DNA of 64,000 nucleotides from Synaphobranchus kaupii (taxonomy: Eukaryota; Chordata; Actinopteri; Anguilliformes; Synaphobranchidae), in assembly GCA_029718625.1 (NCBI GenBank), contig CM056385.1, forward strand, positions 24,372,895-24,436,894, in the 5' to 3' direction. A program made the translations under genes and the position numbers. This document shows positions 11,274 through 25,500 of this stretch, piece after piece; within the stretch, counting starts at the first letter, position 1; each line of letters starts with the position of its first letter. The notes beneath the pieces were generated by a model. The model had not been told where the DNA came from, searched no databases, and saw only the letters and a list, made by a program, of their open reading frames with translations.

Positions 11274-14200
11274 GCGATCTGCTCCTGCTGAATGGCAAAA
11301 GCTAAGCAGGTGTGGGCTTGGTTAGTACTTGGATGGGAGACCTAAGTTGTTGCTGGCAGTGATGTTGGTGGGCCAGTAGAGGGCAATCATCTCTTTAGTC
11401 AAATCTTCCCTTTGGTCAAATATGCCCCAATAGAGTGATCACCCTCAAACACATCAAGGCCACTGTGGCGTAACGGTAGAGTCTTGGACTCTGGAAGGTG
11501 AGCTTGAGGGTTCAAACCTCATTTTTTATCTTTATTCCTCATATTTTTATGATCTCAGCTTCTTCACTCCACTTCAGAGCTCACAAAACAGCTAAGGATA
11601 CTTTGGCACAACGGTATTGTCTTTGTCTGTGGACACAGCACTTCAGGGTTCAAACCTCACTCTTCACCTACATCTCTGTGGTCTCATTTTCTGTCCAAGA
11701 TTGTGGTGAGAATTCAATTAAATTCAATAAACTTTAATTGTCCCCGTAGGGCAATTGAAATGGCAGCAAAAGCACATAGGTACATAAAGGTATAAAAAAC
11801 AACAGAAGGGACAGGCTTTTTGAATGTTCTTTCTCCTCTCTTTTTGCATCTTCATGAATTCACTGCAGGAAAACCCAACAAAGAAATGCAAGTTACAGTG
11901 GCTCAAAGGAATGGTTCTGGTTTAGCAACGCCAAGGTCTGGGGTTCAATCCCCATTCAGGTTTGCACAACTTTTGTCCATTGTACCATTGTACCATTGTG
12001 CCATTTAAGTTTGTAGAAAAACAAAACACAAATGCAAAGGACTCCGTGGCGTAGGAGGTTGGACCGCACTTCACGTGGGTCGATGTTGCCGGTTCGATTC
12101 CCCGAGTGCCACACCTGAGCAATGTTGGTGGTCCCCAAGGGTGGGGGAGTGGTATGGATGCGGTGGTCCCCAAGGGTGGGGGAGTGGTATGGATGCGGTG
12201 GTCCCCAAGGGTGGGGGAGTTGTATGAATGGGGTGTGAATGAAGGGGAAGTGGCGGTTGTGGCCCCCCCTGAAAGTTGGAAGCAAAACACAGGGGGGGTT
12301 ATGCAACTTTTTTGGAGCACAAACTTTTTGGCTGTTAGGCGAAAAAGTTGAGAATTCGGCCAGGCCCCACCCTCCATTAGTGCATTACTACAGACAGTAT
12401 CACATACAACTATAATCAAATGAGTTTGTTTTAGTTAAAACAAATTGATTTGATTGCATAGAAGTATGTAAGACTGTAAGTAGTAATACACTAATCTACA
12501 CCAAATGTGGTGCATAAAAACAAAAAGAAAGCAAAACTCATACTTACACAGCTCCTCCGTCTGGGGACTTCCTGCTTCTCCTCCGCATGGTCAGCTCATC
12601 TGTTAGACGCCCACAGTGCTTCCCTGATGCATATGCCTTGGTGCTGGGTAGCGTACCTATGGATTGGATTTCAGGACACGGTACTGGTACACACACTGGG
12701 CTGAATGACAAATGTCTTGGGACTTAGGTCGAGCATATGAGCAACACAGAGCTCTTAGGACGGCACAGATTTCAGAGGTTTTGGGTCATGGATCCACCCA
12801 GGGCAGATTCCAGACGGTCTTAAGGCTTGTTGCAGCTGCTGGTCGCACTCTGAGGCCTTAAGACTTGTATCTGCCGTAAATTCTCGAGACCTGTAACGGG
12901 CCTAGTTCTTGACATGGATTCTGATACTACAATTCACAAGTGTTGAGATATGAACCAGGCCAAAGTCGTGACAACGAGGCCCTGGGACCTGAGTATGAGA
13001 CATAAAGTATACATACCACCGCACCTGGGACACCGGCACACTTCAGAACGTACGCACTGGGTTTGCACACAGATAAACCGGGGCCACAATTGCTTGCGGG
13101 GCTGCAGAAAAGCTGGAGTGAAAAAGAGAGGTTGAAACATGTTTAAAATCACCAATATCTGTTAGAATAAATTATGCGGGAAAACACATGAGAAGCTGTG
13201 ACTTGGATTATTATTTCTTCATATATTTATAAATATGCACAGTGAAAATGGTGATGGTTAAATCCCCCCATGAAGTTTAATTAGAGTTTGAAGTTGGCCA
13301 TCTCATGTCCTTGTATATAACAGTACTACCACATTTTGACCACAAGATGGTGCCATTTTAACAGATAGTTGAAATGGCACCATCTTGTGGTCAAAATGTG
13401 GTAGTACTATATGTGATATACATCTCATATCCTTGTATTTCACACAGTACTACCACATTTTGACCACAAGATGGTGCCATTTCAACTATTTGTTAAAATG
13501 GCACCATCTTGTGGTCAAAATGTGGTAGTACTATATGTGATATACATCTCATATCCTTGTATTTCACACAGTACTACCACATTTTGACCACAAGATGGTG
13601 CCATTTCAACTATCTCTTAAAATGGCACCATCTTGTGGTCAAAATGTGGTAGTACTGTTATATACAAGGATATGAGATGGCCAACTTCAAACTCTAATTA
13701 AACTTCATGGGGGGGTTTTAACGTCACCATTTTCACTGTGCATATTTATGAAAGGATGTGCAAACCTTCTATAGCCAGTATGTACTTACATAGGACCACA
13801 TGTACTTATAAATCTGAAATATTTTGACATCTGGAATAACACCTGATATGACAGAAAAATACAAAAATAAAACAGCCAAGGCAGAAAGCTAGCTATTGCT
13901 GCTGTTAACTAAAGTGGATCATCGTAAACTTGATTACTAACCTAGTTATATAAATCTGAGGGACAGTCATAAAAAGCAAACATATCTATCATCATATTTA
14001 GTGAGCTAGACTGATAGTGGCTTATGAGAAAGGATGAATAAAGCATCTTGCTCCAGACAAGAAGTCCATGCAGTCGAGTCAAGGTAAATGTATTCATAGG
14101 TGTGGAAAAAACTCAACATCCATACCATTGTTACTGTAATTGTAAATTATGAGTGTTTAAATTGGAAGTTACGCAGTGTTGCATTTTACTAGTGAACTTA

Positions 14201-16904
14201 CTCAAAATAATCCGATTTTTTTTTTCTAGGTTTAAATAATTTGACAGATAACTAGCAACACGATACATGTATAATGGAGTATAATGTTACTTTGTAAATG
14301 GTAACCATATAAAAAGACTTTCGGTATATTTAGCAACGTGACAAGCCATACAACATTAGCTAACACATTAGCGGGGCGGGGGCGCGTCAAGTTGCATGCC
14401 TGCTTAAACGATCTTGCCAACATTAGCTGGCTTGTTTATTCAATGGTCCCTGTCTAGCTAGTGTTCTCTACAAAGCCAGCTAACTAGTTCAATTTATCGA
14501 TGCAAGCTTTGTTAAATATATGGATATATAATTAGGTATCACACGCGAAGCATACGAAGTGCTATTTTCAAAAGTTGGAGTTAGCTGGTAGACATTACAT
14601 AGTTAACTTTGTCTTGCTACAAAATAAGTAATTACCTTTCTGTAGCACTGTACGGTGGAAGAATGTTTACGAGTCGCAGATGTACACCACATGGCCTTTC
14701 GACAATGGTTTATTCGGGAAATGAAGTCAAAGGTCTCGTCGGCTTCAGTAATCGCGTCTTGTTATTGACAACATAGCTATCCCATAAGCGCTTTCAAAAA
14801 ACATAAACATTGCGTCACGGTTGATCAAACCATATTAACTGGAGTTTCATTTTGGCTGTGTCCGAATACGACCCCTACACACTTTTGGGTACGCATATTT
14901 GAGTCCACTTCGTCAAAAAGCTTTTGAGTGTGCGATTTTTCTCACAAATGGGGGCACTTAAATTACCAAAACGAACCCCTTATTTCCGGGGTGTTGTTGA
15001 GGGAGTTCAGGAGCACACTCACCTGCAGAATTGTGCACTCATCCAACAATTTCAGCAAGTAAGGCGGAAGTAAAAACGTAATATACATAGAGCGTTTATT
15101 CGCATAACTATGGCAGAGATTCTGACTATGGTACAAGAGTGAGTCATATCCACAAAACTATATACTAGTTAATATTCCTGCATATTTAAGCAGTTGATTC
15201 CTATTCGATCGTATGTTGCTATCAGCTCATTTAGCAGCTTAGCAAGCAGTTCTGTAGGCTATCGTGCTGTGTGTGTTAACGTTAATAAACTTTCAGCGCA
15301 AAACTGTGTTGTCCATATGACTTTGAATGTATGGTTTGAATGTTTGAAGGCAAAGATTGCAGTGAACAATGTTGGAAATTGAAATTGTGATTAGGCTACT
15401 TTTGAATAGGAGAGTGGGCTGTCCATTCTCCTTATTCATTTTTTATTCATGTTTATTCAGTCAGGGGGAAGCATAGAAGGTGACAGATAGAGATGTTACA
15501 GTGCAGAAAGTGTATTGGTGAACACCTCCCAGATAGCAAGCGAACGTTGAATCGACGTAGATTCAATGTGGAATTCCGACGTTGATTCAACATCAATTTG
15601 CTCATCGAGATCACGTTGTCAGAATACCGACAAATATTGAATAATCAAGGTTAAATATTTACATGATATTTAAAAGTTTTAATGTTTGTTGCCATCACTG
15701 ACTCACTCCATTAGCTTTCAACGTGATTTCGATGAGCAAATTGATGTTGAATCCACGTCGATTCAACGTTCGCTTGCTATCTGGGTAATTAAAGGGAGAA
15801 AGTTGCGCACCTCTACTGGGGAACGGGGATGAGTGCAGACACCAACCATACAGCATGGAGAGTGTATTCTTAATACCTGCACCTTGCAGACAGATATGCA
15901 GGGCGGCAGTGTAGTATAATGGTTAAGGAACTGGCCTTGTAACCGAAAGGTTGCAGGTTCGATTCCCCGGTTGGACACTGCCGTTGTACCCTTGAGCAAG
16001 GTACTTAACCTGAATCGCTTCAGTATATCCAGCTGTCTGAATGGATAATATGTAAAAAAATAAAAAAATAAATAAAAAATGTAAGTCACTCTGGATAAGA
16101 GCATCTGCTAAATGCCTATAATGTAATTAAGGGAGGTTGTAAATTAATGATGAATGGTCTCCTCCGCATTCATTAAAGAGTGATTTTGAATTAAAAAAAT
16201 ATTATGTTCAAACTTTATTTGCATAGCCACCAGAGCGTGTGAGCGGAACACTAGTTTTGAATCAAATTATTTCAATAATCTGGACAGCTCATGCTATTTC
16301 TTCACCACAACAGGAAAAGATGATAGCCGATAGCCTAAACGAATGCGATTGTTACCAATATTCAACAAAGGGATTAGTATCCACAAATTATGGAAAGTTT
16401 CTATTTTAGATTTATATAACAAGGAATGCAACAAAAATACTCAAATGTGTGTGTAATGCACACATTGCCTAAAGAAAAATTGTGATTGAAATTGTGATTA
16501 CTATGCTATAGGAAATTTCATACATAGGTTAGTTTGTGCATTGTTAATTGGAAACGCGAACACAGAAAGGTTTGCTGTCGGTTACTGCATCCGAATGCAG
16601 CTCGTTTTCGTTTGTTTTCCAACCTTGTTGGGGGAGGGAAATCCCCCTTTTTTTTCTGAAATCTGGCAGCCCTGAAAATGTATCCTTCAAAGTCCCCCAT
16701 TAAATGAAACAAAGGTTTTCACAAAGTAGCTTACATATGTTATGCTGTTGGTTTATAATTTGCCTCCTTGTCTACTTTGTGTTCATTATGTTCATATGGT
16801 TAGCTAACATGCATACACATTCTCATTAAATATTTCAGATTACCCACAGTGCAGTTTGTGTGTTATAAAATGAAGAGGCATTTTATCAGCAGCCATACCA
16901 CCAT
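11274..16904 (+). repeat. Array unit 3
   Basis: This is a full unit of 5631 bp. It carries the short TATATACTAGTTAAT allele near 15161 and the CACACATTGCC allele near 16460, both shared only with unit 5. It is the first unit with the GTGAACTT and AACTGGCC states that all later comparable units carry. Confidence 0.95.
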
Positions 16905-19900
16905 GCGATCTGCTCCTGCTGAATGGCAAAAGCTAAGCAGGTGTGGGCTTGGTTAGTACTTGGATGGGAGACCTAAGTTGTTGCTGGCAGTGATGTTGGT
17001 GGGCCAGTAGAGGGCAATCATCTCTTTAGTCAAATCTTCCCTTTGGTCAAATATGCCCCAATAGAGTGATCACCCTCAAACACATCAAGGCCACTGTGGC
17101 GTAACGGTAGAGTCTTGGACTCTGGAAGGTGAGCTTGAGGGTTCAAACCTCATTTTTTATCTTTATTCCTCATATTTTTATGATCTCAGCTTCTTCACTC
17201 CACTTCAGAGCTCACAAAACAGCTAAGGATACTTTGGCACAACGGTATTGTCTTTGTCTGTGGACACAGCACTTCAGGGTTCAAACCTCACTCTTCACCT
17301 ACATCTCTGTGGTCTCATTTTCTGTCCAAGATTGTGGTGAGAATTCAATTAAATTCAATAAACTTTAATTGTCCCCGTAGGGCAATTGAAATGGCAGCAA
17401 AAGCACATAGGTACATAAAGGTATAAAAAACAACAGAAGGGACAGGCTTTTTGAATGTTCTTTCTCCTCTCTTTTTGCATCTTCATGAATTCACTGCAGG
17501 AAAACCCGACAAAGAAATGCAAGTTACAGTGGCTCAAAGGAATGGTTCTGGTTTAGCAACGCCAAGGTCTGGGGTTCAATCCCCATTCAGGTTTGCACAA
17601 CTTTTGTCCATTGTACCATTGTACCATTGTGCCATTTAAGTTTGTAGAAAAACAAAACACAAATGCAAAGGACTCCGTGGCGTAGGAGGTTGGACCGCAC
17701 TTCACGTGGGTCGATGTTGCCGGTTCGATTCCCCGAGTGCCACACCTGAGCAATGTTGGTGGTCCCCAAGGGTGGGGGAGTGGTATGGATGCGGTGGTCC
17801 CCAAGGGTGGGGGAGTGGTATGGATGCGGTGGTCCCCAAGGGTGGGGGAGTTGTATGAATGGGGTGTGAATGAAGGGGAAGTGGCGGTTGTGGCCCCCCC
17901 TGAAAGTTGGAAGCAAAACACAGGGGGTTATGCAACTTTTTTGGAGCACAAACTTTTTGGCTGTAAGGCGAAAAAGTTGAGAATTCGGCCAGGCCCCACC
18001 CTCCATTAGTGCATTACTACAGACAGTATCACATACAACTATAATCAAATGAGTTTGTTTTAGTTAAAACAAATTGATTTGATTGCATAGAAGTATGTAA
18101 GACTGTAAGTAGTAATACACTAATCTACACCAAATGTGGTGCATAAAAACAAAAAGAAAGCAAAACTCATACTTACACAGCTCCTCCGTCTGGGGACTTC
18201 CTGCTTCTCCTCCGCATGGTCAGCTCATCTGTTAGACGCCCACAGTGCTTCCCTGATGCATATGCCTTGGTGCTGGGTAGCGTACCTATGGATTGGATTT
18301 CAGGACACGGTACTGGTACACACACTGGGCTGAATGACAAATGTCTTGGGACTTAGGTCGAGCATATGAGCAACACAGAGCTCTTAGGACGGCACAGATT
18401 TCAGAGGTTTTGGGTCATGGATCCACCCAGGGCAGATTCCAGACGGTCTTAAGGCTTGTTGCAGCTGCTGGTCGCACTCTGAGGCCTTAAGACTTGTATC
18501 TGCCGTAAATTCTCGAGACCTGTAACGGGCCTAGTTCTTGACATGGATTCTGATACTACAATTCACAAGTGTTGAGATATGAACCAGGCCAAAGTCGTGA
18601 CAACGAGGCCCTGGGACCTGAGTATGAGACATAAAGTATACATACCACCGCACCTGGGACACCGGCACACTTCAGAACGTACGCACTGGGTTTGCACACA
18701 GATAAACCGGGGCCACAATTGCTTGCGGGGCTGCAGAAAAGCTGGAGTGAAAAAGAGAGGTTGAAACATGTTTAAAATCACCAATATCTGTTAGAATAAA
18801 TTATGCGGGAAAACACATGAGAAGCTGTGACTTGGATTATTATTTCTTCATATATTTATAAATATGCACAGTGAAAATGGTGATGGTTAAATCTCCCCAT
18901 GAAGTTTAATTAGAGTTTGAAGTTGGCCATCTCATGTCCTTGTATATAACAGTACTACCACATTTTGACCACAAGATGGTGCCATTTTAACAGATAGTTG
19001 AAATGGCACCATCTTGTGGTCAAAATGTGGTAGTACTATATGTGATATACATCTCATATCCTTGTATTTCACACAGTACTACCACATTTTGACCACAAGA
19101 TGGTGCCATTTCAACTATTTGTTAAAATGGCACCATCTTGTGGTCAAAATGTGGTAGTACTATATGTGATATACATCTCATATCCTTGTATTTCACACAG
19201 TACTACCACATTTTGACCACAAGATGGTGCCATTTCAACTATCTCTTAAAATGGCACCATCTTGTGGTCAAAATGTGGTAGTACTGTTATATACAAGGAT
19301 ATGAGATGGCCAACTTCAAACTCTAATTAAACTTCATGGGGGGGTTTTAACGTCACCATTTTCACTGTGCATATTTATGAAAGGATGTGCAAACCTTCTA
19401 TAGCCAGTATGTACTTACATAGGACCACATGTACTTATAAATCTGAAATATTTTGACATCTGGAATAACACCTGATATGACAGAAAAATACAAAAATAAA
19501 ACAGCCAAGGCAGAAAGCTAGCTATTGCTGCTGTTAACTAAAGTGGATCATCGTAAACTTGATTACTAACCTAGTTATATAAATCTGAGGGACAGTCATA
19601 AAAAGCAAACATATCTATCATCATATTTAGTGAGCTAGACTGATAGTGGCTTATGAGAAAGGATGAATAAAGCATCTTGCTCCAGACAAGAAGTCCATGC
19701 AGTCGAGTCAAGGTAAATGTATTCATAGGTGTGGAAAAAACTCAACATCCATACCATTGTTACTGTAATTGTAAATTATGAGTGTTTAAATTGGAAGTTA
19801 CGCAGTGTTGCATTTTACTAGTGAACTTACTCAAAATAATCCGATTTTTTTTTCTAGGTTTAAATAATTTGACAGATAACTAGCAACACGATACATGTAT

Positions 19901-22538
19901 AATGGAGTATAATGTTACTTTGTAAATGGTAACCATATAAAAAGACTTTCGGTATATTTAGCAACGTGACAAGCCATACAACATTAGCTAACACATTAGC
20001 GGGGCGGGGGCGCGTCAAGTTGCATGCCTGCTTAAACGATCTTGCCAACATTAGCTGGCTTGTTTATTCAATGGTCCCTGTCTAGCTAGTGTTCTCTACA
20101 AAGCCAGCTAACTAGTTCAATTTATCGATGCAAGCTTTGTTAAATATATGGATATATAATTAGGTATCACACGCGAAGCATACGAAGTGCTATTTTCAAA
20201 AGTTGGAGTTAGCTGGTAGACATTACATAGTTAACTTTGTCTTGCTACAAAATAAGTAATTACCTTTCTGTAGCACTGTACGGTGGAAGAATGTTTACGA
20301 GTCGCAGATGTACACCACATGGCCTTTCGACAATGGTTTATTCGGGAAATGAAGTCAAAGGTCTCGTCGGCTTCAGTAATCGCGTCTTGTTATTGACAAC
20401 ATAGCTATCCCATAAGCGCTTTCAAAAAACATAAACATTGCGTCACGGTTGATCAAACCATATTAACTGGAGTTTCATTTTGGCTGTGTCCGAATACGAC
20501 CCCTACACACTTTTGGGTACGCATATTTGAGTCCACTTCGTCAAAAAGCTTTTGAGTGTGCGATTTTTCTCACAAATGGGGGCACTTAAATTACCAAAAC
20601 GAACCCCTTATTTCCGGGGTGTTGTTGAGGGAGTTCAGGAGCACACTCACCTGCAGAATTGTGCACTCATCCAACAATTTCAGCAAGTAAGGCGGAAGTA
20701 AAAACGTAATATACATAGAGCGTTTATTCGCATAACTATGGCAGAGATTCTGACTATGGTACAAGAGTGAGTCATATCCACAAAACTATGTACTATATAT
20801 CAGTTAATATTCCTGATATTTAAGCAGTTGATTCCTATTCGATCGTATGTTGCTATCAGCTCATTTAGCAGCTTAGCAAGCAGTTCTGTAGGCTATCGTG
20901 CTGTGTGTGTTAACGTTAATAAACTTTCAGCGCAAAACTGTGTTGTCCATATGACTTTGAATGTATGGTTTGAATGTTTGAAGGCAAAGATTGCAGTGAA
21001 CAATGTTGGAAATTGAAATTGTGATTAGGCTACTTTTGAATAGGAGAGTGGGCTGTCCATTCTCCTTATTCATTTTTTATTCATGTTTATTCAGTCAGGG
21101 GGAAGCATAGAAGGTGACAGATAGAGATGTTACAGTGCAGAAAGTGTATTGGTGAACACCTCCCAGATAGCAAGCGAACGTTGAATCGACGTAGATTCAA
21201 TGTGGAATTCCGACGTTGATTCAACATCAATTTGCTCATCGAGATCACGTTGTCAGAATACCGACAAATATTGAATAATCAAGGTTAAATATTTACATGA
21301 TATTTAAAAGTTTTAATGTTTGTTGCCATCACTGACTCACTCCATTAGCTTTCAACGTGATTTCGATGAGCAAATTGATGTTGAATCCACGTCGATTCAA
21401 CGTTCGCTTGCTATCTGGGTAATTAAAGGGAGAAAGTTGCGGCACCTCTACTGGGGAACGGGGATGAGTGCAGACACCAACCATACAGCATGGAGAGTGT
21501 ATTCTTAATACCTGCACCTTGCAGACAGATATGCAGGGCGGCAGTGTAGTATAATGGTTAAGGAACTGGCCTTGTAACCGAAAGGTTGCAGGTTCGATTC
21601 CCGGTTGGACACTGCCGTTGTACCCTTGAGCAAGGTACTTAACCTGAATCGCTTCAGTATATCCAGCTGTCTGAATGGATAATATGTAAAAAAATAAAAA
21701 ATAAAAAAAAAAATGTAAGTCACTCTGGATAAGAGCATCTGCTAAATGCCTATAATGTAATTAAGGGAGGTTGTAAATTAATGATGAATGGTCTCCTCCG
21801 CATTCATTAAAGAGTGATTTTGAATTAAAAAAATATTATGTTCAAACTTTATTTGCATAGCCACCAGAGCGTGTGAGCGGAACACTAGTTTTGAATCAAA
21901 TTATTTCAATAATCTGGACAGCTCATGCTATTTCTTCACCACAACAGGAAAAGATGATAGCCGATAGCCTAAACGAATGCGATTGTTACCAATATTCAAC
22001 AAAGGGATTAGTATCCACAAATTATGGAAAGTTTCTATTTTAGATTTATATAACAAGGAATGCAACAAAAATACTCAAATGTGTGTGTAATGCACACGTT
22101 GCCTAAAGAAAAATTGTGATTGAAATTGTGATTACTATGCTATAGGAAATTTCATACATAGGTTAGTTTGTGCATTGTTAATTGGAAACGCGAACACAGA
22201 AAGGTTTGCTGTCGGTTACTGCATCCGAATGCAGCTCGTTTTCGTTTGTTTTCCAACCTTGTTGGGGGAGGGAAATCCCCCTTTTTTTTCTGAAATCTGG
22301 CAGCCCTGAAAATGTATCCTTCAAAGTCCCCCATTAAATGAAACAAAGGTTTTCACAAAGTAGCTTACATATGTTATGCTGTTGGTTTATAATTTGCCTC
22401 CTTGTCTACTTTGTGTTCATTATGTTCATATGGTTAGCTAACATGCATACACATTCTCATTAAATATTTCAGATTACCCACAGTGCAGTTTGTGTGTTAT
22501 AAAATGAAGAGGCATTTTATCAGCAGCCATACCACCAT
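16905..22538 (+). repeat. Array unit 4
   Basis: This is a full unit of 5634 bp. It shares with unit 6 the TATGTACTATATATCAG and CCTGATATTT alleles (near 20788-20822), the five-G run and the TAAGG variant. Private changes include one C fewer in the SINE B-box region (near 21600), an extra G near 21442, and a longer A-run in the SINE tail. Confidence 0.95.
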
Positions 22539-25500
22539 GCGATCTGCTCCTGCTGAATGGCAAAAGCTAAGCAGGTGTGGGCTTGGTTAGTACTTGGATG
22601 GGAGACCTAAGTTGTTGCTGGCAGTGATGTTGGTGGGCCAGTAGAGGGCAATCATCTCTTTAGTCAAATCTTCCCTTTGGTCAAATATGCCCCAATAGAG
22701 TGATCACCCTCAAACACATCAAGGCCACTGTGGCGTAACGGTAGAGTCTTGGACTCTGGAAGGTGAGCTTGAGGGTTCAAACCTCATTTTTTATCTTTAT
22801 TCCTCATATTTTTATGATCTCAGCTTCTTCACTCCACTTCAGAGCTCACAAAACAGCTAAGGATACTTTGGCACAACGGTATTGTCTTTGTCTGTGGACA
22901 CAGCACTTCAGGGTTCAAACCTCACTCTTCACCTACATCTCTGTGGTCTCATTTTCTGTCCAAGATTGTGGTGAGAATTCAATTAAATTCAATAAACTTT
23001 AATTGTCCCCGTAGGGCAATTGAAATGGCAGCAAAAGCACATAGGTACATAAAGGTATAAAAAACAACAGAAGGGACAGGCTTTTTGAATGTTCTTTCTC
23101 CTCTCTTTTTGCATCTTCATGAATTCACTGCAGGAAAACCCGACAAAGAAATGCAAGTTACAGTGGCTCAAAGGAATGGTTCTGGTTTAGCAACGCCAAG
23201 GTCTGGGGTTCAATCCCCATTCAGGTTTGCACAACTTTTGTCCATTGTACCATTGTACCATTGTGCCATTTAAGTTTGTAGAAAAACAAAACACAAATGC
23301 AAAGGACTCCGTGGCGTAGGAGGTTGGACCGCACTTCACGTGGGTCGATGTTGCCGGTTCGATTCCCCGAGTGCCACACCTGAGCAATGTTGGTGGTCCC
23401 CAAGGGTGGGGGAGTGGTATGGATGCGGTGGTCCCCAAGGGTGGGGGAGTGGTATGGATGCGGTGGTCCCCAAGGGTGGGGGAGTTGTATGAATGGGGGT
23501 GTGAATGAAGGGGAAGTGGCGGTTGTGGCCCCCCCTGAAAGTTGGAAGCAAAACACAGGGGGGTTATGCAACTTTTTTGGAGCACAAACTTTTTGGCTGT
23601 TAGGCGAAAAAGTTGAGAATTCGGCCAGGCCCCACCCTCCATTAGTGCATTACTACAGACAGTATCACATACAACTATAATCAAATGAGTTTGTTTTAGT
23701 TAAAACAAATTGATTTGATTGCATAGAAGTATGTAAGACTGTAAGTAGTAATACACTAATCTACACCAAATGTGGTGCATAAAAACAAAAAGAAAGCAAA
23801 ACTCATACTTACACAGCTCCTCCGTCTGGGGACTTCCTGCTTCTCCTCCGCATGGTCAGCTCATCTGTTAGACGCCCACAGTGCTTCCCTGATGCATATG
23901 CCTTGGTGCTGGGTAGCGTACCTATGGATTGGATTTCAGGACACGGTACTGGTACACACACTGGGCTGAATGACAAATGTCTTGGGACTTAGGTCGAGCA
24001 TATGAGCAACACAGAGCTCTTAGGACGGCACAGATTTCAGAGGTTTTGGGTCATGGATCCACCCAGGGCAGATTCCAGACGGTCTTAAGGCTTGTTGCAG
24101 CTGCTGGTCGCACTCTGAGGCCTTAAGACTTGTATCTGCCGTAAATTCTCGAGACCTGTAACGGGCCTAGTTCTTGACATGGATTCTGATACTACAATTC
24201 ACAAGTGTTGAGATATGAACCAGGCCAAAGTCGTGACAACGAGGCCCTGGGACCTGAGTATGAGACATAAAGTATACATACCACCGCACCTGGGACACCG
24301 GCACACTTCAGAACGTACGCACTGGGTTTGCACACAGATAAACCGGGGCCACAATTGCTTGCGGGGCTGCAGAAAAGCTGGAGTGAAAAAGAGAGGTTGA
24401 AACATGTTTAAAATCACCAATATCTGTTAGAATAAATTATGCGGGAAAACACATGAGAAGCTGTGACTTGGATTATTATTTCTTCATATATTTATAAATA
24501 TGCACAGTGAAAATGGTGATGGTTAAATCTCCCCATGAAGTTTAATTAGAGTTTGAAGTTGGCCATCTCATGTCCTTGTATATAACAGTACTACCACATT
24601 TTGACCACAAGATGGTGCCATTTTAACAGATAGTTGAAATGGCACCATCTTGTGGTCAAAATGTGGTAGTACTATATGTGATATACATCTCATATCCTTG
24701 TATTTCACACAGTACTACCACATTTTGACCACAAGATGGTGCCATTTCAACTATTTGTTAAAATGGCACCATCTTGTGGTCAAAATGTGGTAGTACTATA
24801 TGTGATATACATCTCATATCCTTGTATTTCACACAGTACTACCACATTTTGACCACAAGATGGTGCCATTTCAACTATCTCTTAAAATGGCACCATCTTG
24901 TGGTCAAAATGTGGTAGTACTGTTATATACAAGGATATGAGATGGCCAACTTCAAACTCTAATTAAACTTCATGGGGGGGTTTTAACGTCACCATTTTCA
25001 CTGTGCATATTTATGAAAGGATGTGCAAACCTTCTATAGCCAGTATGTACTTACATAGGACCACATGTACTTATAAATCTGAAATATTTTGACATCTGGA
25101 ATAACACCTGATATGACAGAAAAATACAAAAATAAAACAGCCAAGGCAGAAAGCTAGCTATTGCTGCTGTTAACTAAAGTGGATCATCGTAAACTTGATT
25201 ACTAACCTAGTTATATAAATCTGAGGGACAGTCATAAAAAGCAAACATATCTATCATCATATTTAGTGAGCTAGACTGATAGTGGCTTATGAGAAAGGAT
25301 GAATAAAGCATCTTGCTCCAGACAAGAAGTCCATGCAGTCGAGTCAAGGTAAATGTATTCATAGGTGTGGAAAAAACTCAACATCCATACCATTGTTACT
25401 GTAATTGTAAATTATGAGTGTTTAAATTGGAAGTTACGCAGTGTTGCATTTTACTAGTGAACTTACTCAAAATAATCCGATTTTTTTTTCTAGGTTTAAA